NCBI RefSeq assembly: GCF_964355755.1
Contig: NC_092672.1
Span: 6,882,001-6,946,000, forward strand
DNA: 64,000 nucleotides
Source of the DNA: Antedon mediterranea
Taxonomy: Eukaryota; Echinodermata; Crinoidea; Comatulida; Antedonidae
Direction of reading: 5' to 3'
Below are positions 58,660 to 64,000 of this stretch, piece after piece. A program made the position numbers and the translations under genes. Below the pieces are notes generated by a model. The model worked only from the letters and a program-made list of their open reading frames with translations, had not been told where the DNA came from and ran no database searches. Each line of letters begins with the position of its first letter. The stretch's first letter is position 1.

Positions 58660-60105
58660 TATACAACCGATTAAGTAGAAAGTACAGCTTCTGTTGTATC
58701 TAAGATATTTGAAACATTGTTAATCAATTATTTTGGAGATACCCTTAAGTCAGGGGATCACCAGTTTGCTTTTAAAAGTCAACACTCAACGGATACTTGT
58801 ATCTTTGTTTTTAAGCAGATAGTGGATTACTATAATAGGAATGGGAGCCCCGTATTTACTTGTTTTCTCGACGCGAGTAAAGCGTTCGACCGAGTCAATC
58901 ACTGGTCACTGTACAGGCAATTAATTATGAGAGAAACAAACATTATTGCTATTAGACTTCTAAAATCTTGGTATGAGAATCAACGATTTTTTGTTAGATG
59001 GGGTAACTCTATGTCTTCAGGTTAATTTAAAGTTACCAATGGCGTTAGACAGGGTGGTGTTATGTCTCCTCTGCTATATAGTGTTTACATTGACAATTTA
59101 AACAGTATGCTTAGTGATTGTAATTTTGGCTGTGAGCTCAATAATACAAAGTTCAACAACTTAAGTTATGCAGATGACATGGTGTTACTTGCGCCCTCTT
59201 TAGATGCCCTCCAAAAGATGGTTAACATATGTGAGGATTTTGCTAATAACTTTGATGTATTATATAATTCAAAAAAAATCAATTTGCATGTGTTTTTGCC
59301 CTAGAAAAAGAAAACTGAATTGTAATTATTTTACTGTTCTATGTGGTAAAGAACTAAATTACGTTCAATCCACTACCTACCTTGGTTGTGTTATCAGCAA
59401 TGATACTATAGGGACGAACTGGATATTAAAAGGCAATATCGATCATTATGTATTAGAGGTAACTCTCTTTGTAGAAAATTTAGTAAATGCTCAACAGATG
59501 TTAAGATTACTTTGTTTAAATCATACTGTATTAGTATGTATTGTGCGGCCTTATGGTGCGATTTTAATGTAAAAACTATATGAAGTCATTACAGGTCTGT
59601 TATAATAACGCACTTAGAAAGATTTTAAGACGCTCAAGGAGCTGTAGTGCTAGTGCTATGTTTGTTGATAACCATGTTCCCTCCTTCTATGAGTACATTC
59701 GGAAATCAATTTTTTGTTTCAAAACAAAAATTGAAAAAGCTGTAATACTTTAATTACATGTGTTTTTTCTCGTATTCCTAAAGATTCAAAGTTGCATAGA
59801 AAATGGATAGAACTTTTGTATATATTATAATCTCATGTATACTTTTACGTGTGTTAACTAGTATGGCCATAATAATGTGTTGTTTTGTAAACTATAGTAA
59901 TCAATAATATAATAATGTCTACAGTCTACATCCAATAAATCCCAAAACATAATCCACATGTATTTTAAGAGGCACTATATGCCAACAAATAATTATTAGT
60001 CCTCTCTCCATGACGGTTGTCACATAATGCTTTGTATTATTTTTTATTGTATTTATATGTTTCATATGGACAGTTTGTCTGAAATAAAGTTGAATTGAAA
60101 ATAGT
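58660..60105 (+). mobile_element. 5'-truncated LINE, reverse transcriptase with stop and shift
   Basis: Open frame from about 58717: HQFAFKSQHSTDTCIF, FTCFLDASKAFDRVNHWSLY (motif A), an in-frame TAA at 59023-59025, NGVRQGGVMSPLLYSVYIDN (motif B), LSYADDMVLLAPS (motif C, YADD), then after a shift near 59280 LCGKELNYVQSTTYLGCVIS. The 3' part decays and ends near ctgaaataaagttgaattga at about 60085. This is the CR1/Jockey/RTE-like RT arrangement. The endonuclease half is missing. It lies between genes C and D on the opposite strand. Confidence 0.85.
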
Positions 60106-63100
60106 AGAGTAAAGTTTATCTATTTTATTTAACAAGATAAATATATATAAATAAATAAATGTTATCTTCATAATGAACAAATCTAGATAATTTAGACATA
60201 ATAATATAATATAATACTAATCAGACATGTTTTCTAATAATATACTATCAGGCTCATTAACTCATTATTTTATCTATTTCAACAAGGTTTCATCTTTGAC
60301 CTAACGCCTGTTTGTTCTAGAAATGCTTTCGTAAGTATGTGTATAGTCAATAAACAACTACAGTATTCATTAATTACATCTATAATATATCTCTTTAATA
60401 TCTTTCAACTTCAACCTCCATGGGATAACTTACAGTTAATATTGAAAATTAAAGCCGTTTAATTACTGTAAACAATCCTACGGACTAAAATAATAATTTA
60501 ACATCATTTACTAATTAATCTAGAGATTTTTTTTTGTTTTGCCAATCTTTAAATGCACAGGTGTGATGGACAACTAGTGAATATACCAAAACAAAATGCT
60601 AATCTATATCAAGTTTGGATCTCACTTGGACGCCACGCGACGTTGCTGGACTAGAACAATTCTGGGAATAACACTTAGGCCCTAAATAAGTTTCTGTCAT
60701 TTGATTTGACGATTGTGGGTCACATTTTGTTTAAGACCATTACTTTAGAAAAAAATTTGAAAAAAAACCCCATTTAAACTAGCTTTAGGTCGTTTGTATG
60801 ATTTTGGGAACTCTCAAGACATGTAATGGAATTTGATCAGTTTCAATATTGCCTGTCGAAGTTTCAAATGGTATCGCTGCATATTCATATTATTCGCTTT
60901 AGCCTAGCTTGGCCTAGGTGTGTTTATAAAATCCAAATAATTATAATGTTTAATATATTATAAAAAAAACCTATATATTTACAAATAAAAATAAACTGTT
61001 TTCATAATGAATCAAATGTAGGCCTAGGCATACTTTTATTCAGTCTAATTAAAATGACAGGAATCTATTGATATGTTATATAAAACAAAAAATTAATGTT
61101 TAAAAAAACGAAAATAGAATTTAATTTTTAGCAACTAGTGGCAACTACAAAATAAACAAATTACCTTTCAAAAAACAAATCGATTTGTGACTCCTCTTCT
61201 ATAACTACTGTACGTTTTTTTTAAAGCTCCAGGAAGTGTGTATCATGAACCAGGAGGAGAGTAAGAATACATTTTGTAGCTACTGTACCTCTTTCATGTA
61301 ATACAGATTATCTTATCTTTGAAGTCAACAAATCTAGATAATTGCTAACTTGTATTTGCTAATGCCACTTAATCTTTAAACAACAGACAAGTGTATATCT
61401 CGTAACCACAGTAACCCCAAGTCTTTGATGAAAACAAGATACTAATCATTATCAACGTTCAAATTGTTATCACGTCCTGTTAAAAATTATACTATACGAC
61501 GTTCCGAAATAATTTGCCTACAGATGACAGATTTTTTATATTTTAGTCAGTATTTGGATTTAAACAATTTAATAGCGGTTTGTAGTGGAAATTAGTGAAG
61601 GTGTTAATATAAATAAAGGCACCTAAATTAGTGATTTAAAAAAATTAAAACTGTAATCTACATAAAGATGTATTGTCCACCAAAAAAAAAAAAAAAGATT
61701 AATAAAAAAAAAGACCTTGATTAGGCCATTTCGCAGTTTAATCACTTCTGTAGAAACAATGTTTTCACTTATAAAATACAAATTAGACGGTTAAATGCAA
61801 CCAAAATTACCGCTTTTTTCAAGAAAAATATTTTAAGTGAATAACTATTATGTGAAATTAAAATGGCATAATCAACAAAAATATACAACATTTATATCTA
61901 ATCATCGATTTTCAGATTGAAACAAATTGAACAAATTGGAACATCAGCGTATTAATAAATATTTATTGAAAAAAAAACTTTCTAACTGAAAAATCCACTG
62001 TTTAAAAGTATAAAATATACACCTTCTTCATTGCTTTTACTTTTTTTTTGCTTGTTTTGCTTCCACTGAAATTGCTTTCCCGCGATTTTCCACTTTTATT
62101 GAACCCCTCCCAACAAACGTGCTCATCAAGAGAAGCATTATTTCGCAATCTGCATTACAACACCGTTGAGACGCGCCCCTCTGGGCCGTTCAATCAATAA
62201 TTCAAGGTCCATCATTGGTATGACATATTTTGATTGTGAACCAATATGGATTGTATTGATAATTTTCAATTCCAACGTATTATGGTGCCCAACTGCGGCA
62301 TGATTGTGTTACTATATAACTGTATTTATGATTGACAATTCTAGGCAAATATATTCAAAAAGTTTGCTTTAAGGTGTCTACGTAATCTCTAGTTCAGTTA
62401 CTTAGAAAACCAAACAGTGCAATCAGTTTCCTTATACTAGATAGAATTGAAACTCAATCGGATTTGAACAACATAAAAAATCACTTGCTTATATAGGTCA
62501 TCTACATAAGTAAAATATCAGAATGCTAAGGCTGTCATACATTTTTTCGTTTACACATGACTTTATAGACTTGATAAGTGATAATTATTATTAGGCATAT
62601 TATCAGTTTAATAAATACCAGTGTTTAAATGTTTCTGCACCAGAAAATAATGTATGCGTCTCTCAAATACCCGTTCAATTTGTCTTTCTTGTCGTCTTTA
62701 AGTAAAAACCAATCTCCTCTTGGCAATATGGGGTACTTTAGTTTGTAAGTATAAATTCTTTTTTTTAAACTGACACCATTTAATATTAATTATGATTGGT
62801 CAATTATAGTTAATCAATGAATTAAATAATTACGATTGAATTTTAAAATTGGTTATATAGGCCTATAATGGAAATCATGCAATTGCTTGTTTATACAGTT
62901 GAGCCTATTAGCATTCCTCGTGGGTATTTACCTGGATTTAAAACACATAATTTTATTTAAATAAATATAAATACAATACAATTTAGCTACGGAGTTTGAT
63001 TTACATATTTATCATAGAAAATAAAATACAACAATTTTAATTATACAGTACAAAAATGTAGCTGTTGTTTTGACTAAGTAAATAACTGAAGAAAATAGAA

Positions 63101-63125
63101 ATACAAAATAATAAACATCTTAAGC
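60106..63125. other. Intergenic between genes C and D
   Basis: No exon recognised. A single end of the TTAA-type element family (agatgtattgtccaccaaaa) occurs at about 61667, but I could not find its partner end. The stretch 62040-62190 is less AT-rich, with no identified content. Confidence 0.4.
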
Positions 63126-64000
63126 TTATATAAATATTCCATTAAATACACCAACAGTAACAATTGACACGCAACACATGACTCCGTCAAGAAAACCATT
63201 CAATCCACGACCTTCCCACTCTTTTCTTTCGTTTGTGAAATTATGCTCCGCAAAAACACGTGTTTTTATTCCATCTAAGATGAGACACACCGTGCTTAAC
63301 CCGATGACTGCTAAAAAATACTTTCCTGTATAACAAGAAAAATACATTATTAGAAATGATGATTACAATTAAGGTGGTCATTTATTTATAATCTATAAAT
63401 TTGAGTACATAAATAAAATAATAATAAACTACCTATTTCAGGAATGTTGTCTCCAACTGGAGGTAGAGACAAGACGATTAACTGACTGAAGACAATCTGC
63501 GCAAGTAACACGGTTATTCCATAAGACACTCTTTCTCCAGATTCGTACGGTATGAGAAACATTACACTCATGAGAAATGAGCAAAAATAATATGGAATAA
63601 GATAAAAATGTTTTTGAAATTCGTTCCTTCGTTGTAAAGTGATCGAATATTGTAATGATGCATATGTACTAGACGAATAACGATGCACAGTTCCATTTCC
63701 TTGAACACCGTTTTCAGGCAACTTCCAAATTTCATTCTCAACAAATTCATTCTTTTGATCAACATCAGTTGGAATCGGAATAAAGACAAGTTTGCTGACA
63801 TCATAAGTCCAAGAGATAAATTCCAATACACACGTTTGACGGTCATTAGGATAATTCGTGATATCAATATGACAAAATGTTTGAAGTATAGCTACACTGG
63901 AAAGCCTCGCGCTGCCGTTGTAACATACTTTTACAGGAACACTTTGCATAAAATACGTGTGATCTTTATCTATACTGATTTATTAAAAAAAAAAATATTA
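63126..64000 (-). CDS. Gene D: nicotinic-type Cys-loop receptor subunit, last two exons (partial gene)
   Basis: Exon 5 is 63433-63974 (542 bp) and exon 6 is 63126-63325 (200 bp, with stop). Upstream exons lie beyond the right edge. The Cys loop is CHIDITNYPNDRQTC and loop-B Trp (ISWTYD) is present. Loop C (HRYSSSTYAS) lacks vicinal Cys, so it is non-alpha. M1 Pro is kept (YLIPYYFCSF). M2 begins GERVSYGITVLLAQIVFSQL with Glu -1' and Leu 9' (cation type). Exon 6 gives M3 (GKYFLAVIGLSTVCLILDG) and then only about 25 residues before M4 (FLDGVMCCVSIVTVGVFNGI), an unusually short cytoplasmic loop without room for an MA helix. Closest in sequence to gene C. Confidence 0.88.

Noticed and set aside
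61664-62230. Second full copy of the TTAA-flanked element
   Set aside because: Only one end (agatgtattgtcc) is visible. I could not find a matching inverted end or TTAA pair.

Overview
The window looks like AT-rich, repeat-dense nuclear DNA from an invertebrate animal, probably a marine deuterostome of echinoderm type. That placement is inference. It rests on intron-split nicotinic-type receptor genes with the deuterostome exon sizes (45 and 110/107 bp), Penelope-like elements, LINE, LTR and foldback DNA transposons, and a strongly over-used palindromic octamer TAGGCCTA. There are no operons or prokaryotic signals. Nearly all 'ORFs' of 60-120 codons are chance openings.

The backbone is a tandem, all-minus-strand cluster of Cys-loop (pentameric ligand-gated ion channel, nAChR-like) subunit genes. 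From right to left, which is the direction of transcription: gene D (63126 to beyond the right edge, 3' two exons only), gene C (54003-58346, complete, 411 aa), gene B (33649-42887, complete, 510 aa), a decayed exon 2 of a further paralogue (28259-28413), gene A (14690-25961, complete, 476 aa, alpha type with vicinal cysteines), and gene Z (first four exons at 2077-6604, remainder beyond the left edge). I reconstructed exons from protein similarity to the family, GT/AG borders and phase. In the three complete genes all six exons join in frame, and exon 3 is exactly 45 bp in all four genes where it is visible. Genes A and Z share a 149-bp exon 2 and a 110-bp exon 4. Genes B and C share a 164-bp exon 2 and a 107-bp exon 4. 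This indicates two lineages expanded by tandem duplication. Gene B is the oddest member: it keeps an open frame and a Cys loop but has lost the M1 proline, the loop-B tryptophan and the -1' glutamate, has Lys at 2' and Glu at 11' of the M2 pore helix, and carries a coding-minisatellite cytoplasmic loop (acidic Cys pentapeptides followed by a Lys/Gly/Asp/Asn tract).

Introns and intergenic DNA are filled with mobile elements. A young Penelope-like element (PLE) inside gene B intron 3 has a partial tandem copy upstream and an inverted partial copy downstream. Each of its three tail copies carries a 44-nt sequence that folds as a hammerhead ribozyme. Other elements include PLE fragments at 30.2-31.2 kb and 43.8-45.2 kb; two ~1.06-kb foldback DNA elements with 10-bp target duplications; a 5'-truncated LINE flanked by a ~130-bp direct repeat; a decayed Ty3/gypsy-like LTR element (47.6-53.0 kb) that has itself been hit by a LINE tail and a foldback element; and a LINE at 58.7-60.1 kb. 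A 364-bp tandem array abutting the PLE carries three identical tRNA-like genes (anticodon AUC), with related copies at 45.8 and 47.3 kb. Several dispersed palindromic MITE-like families recur through the window.
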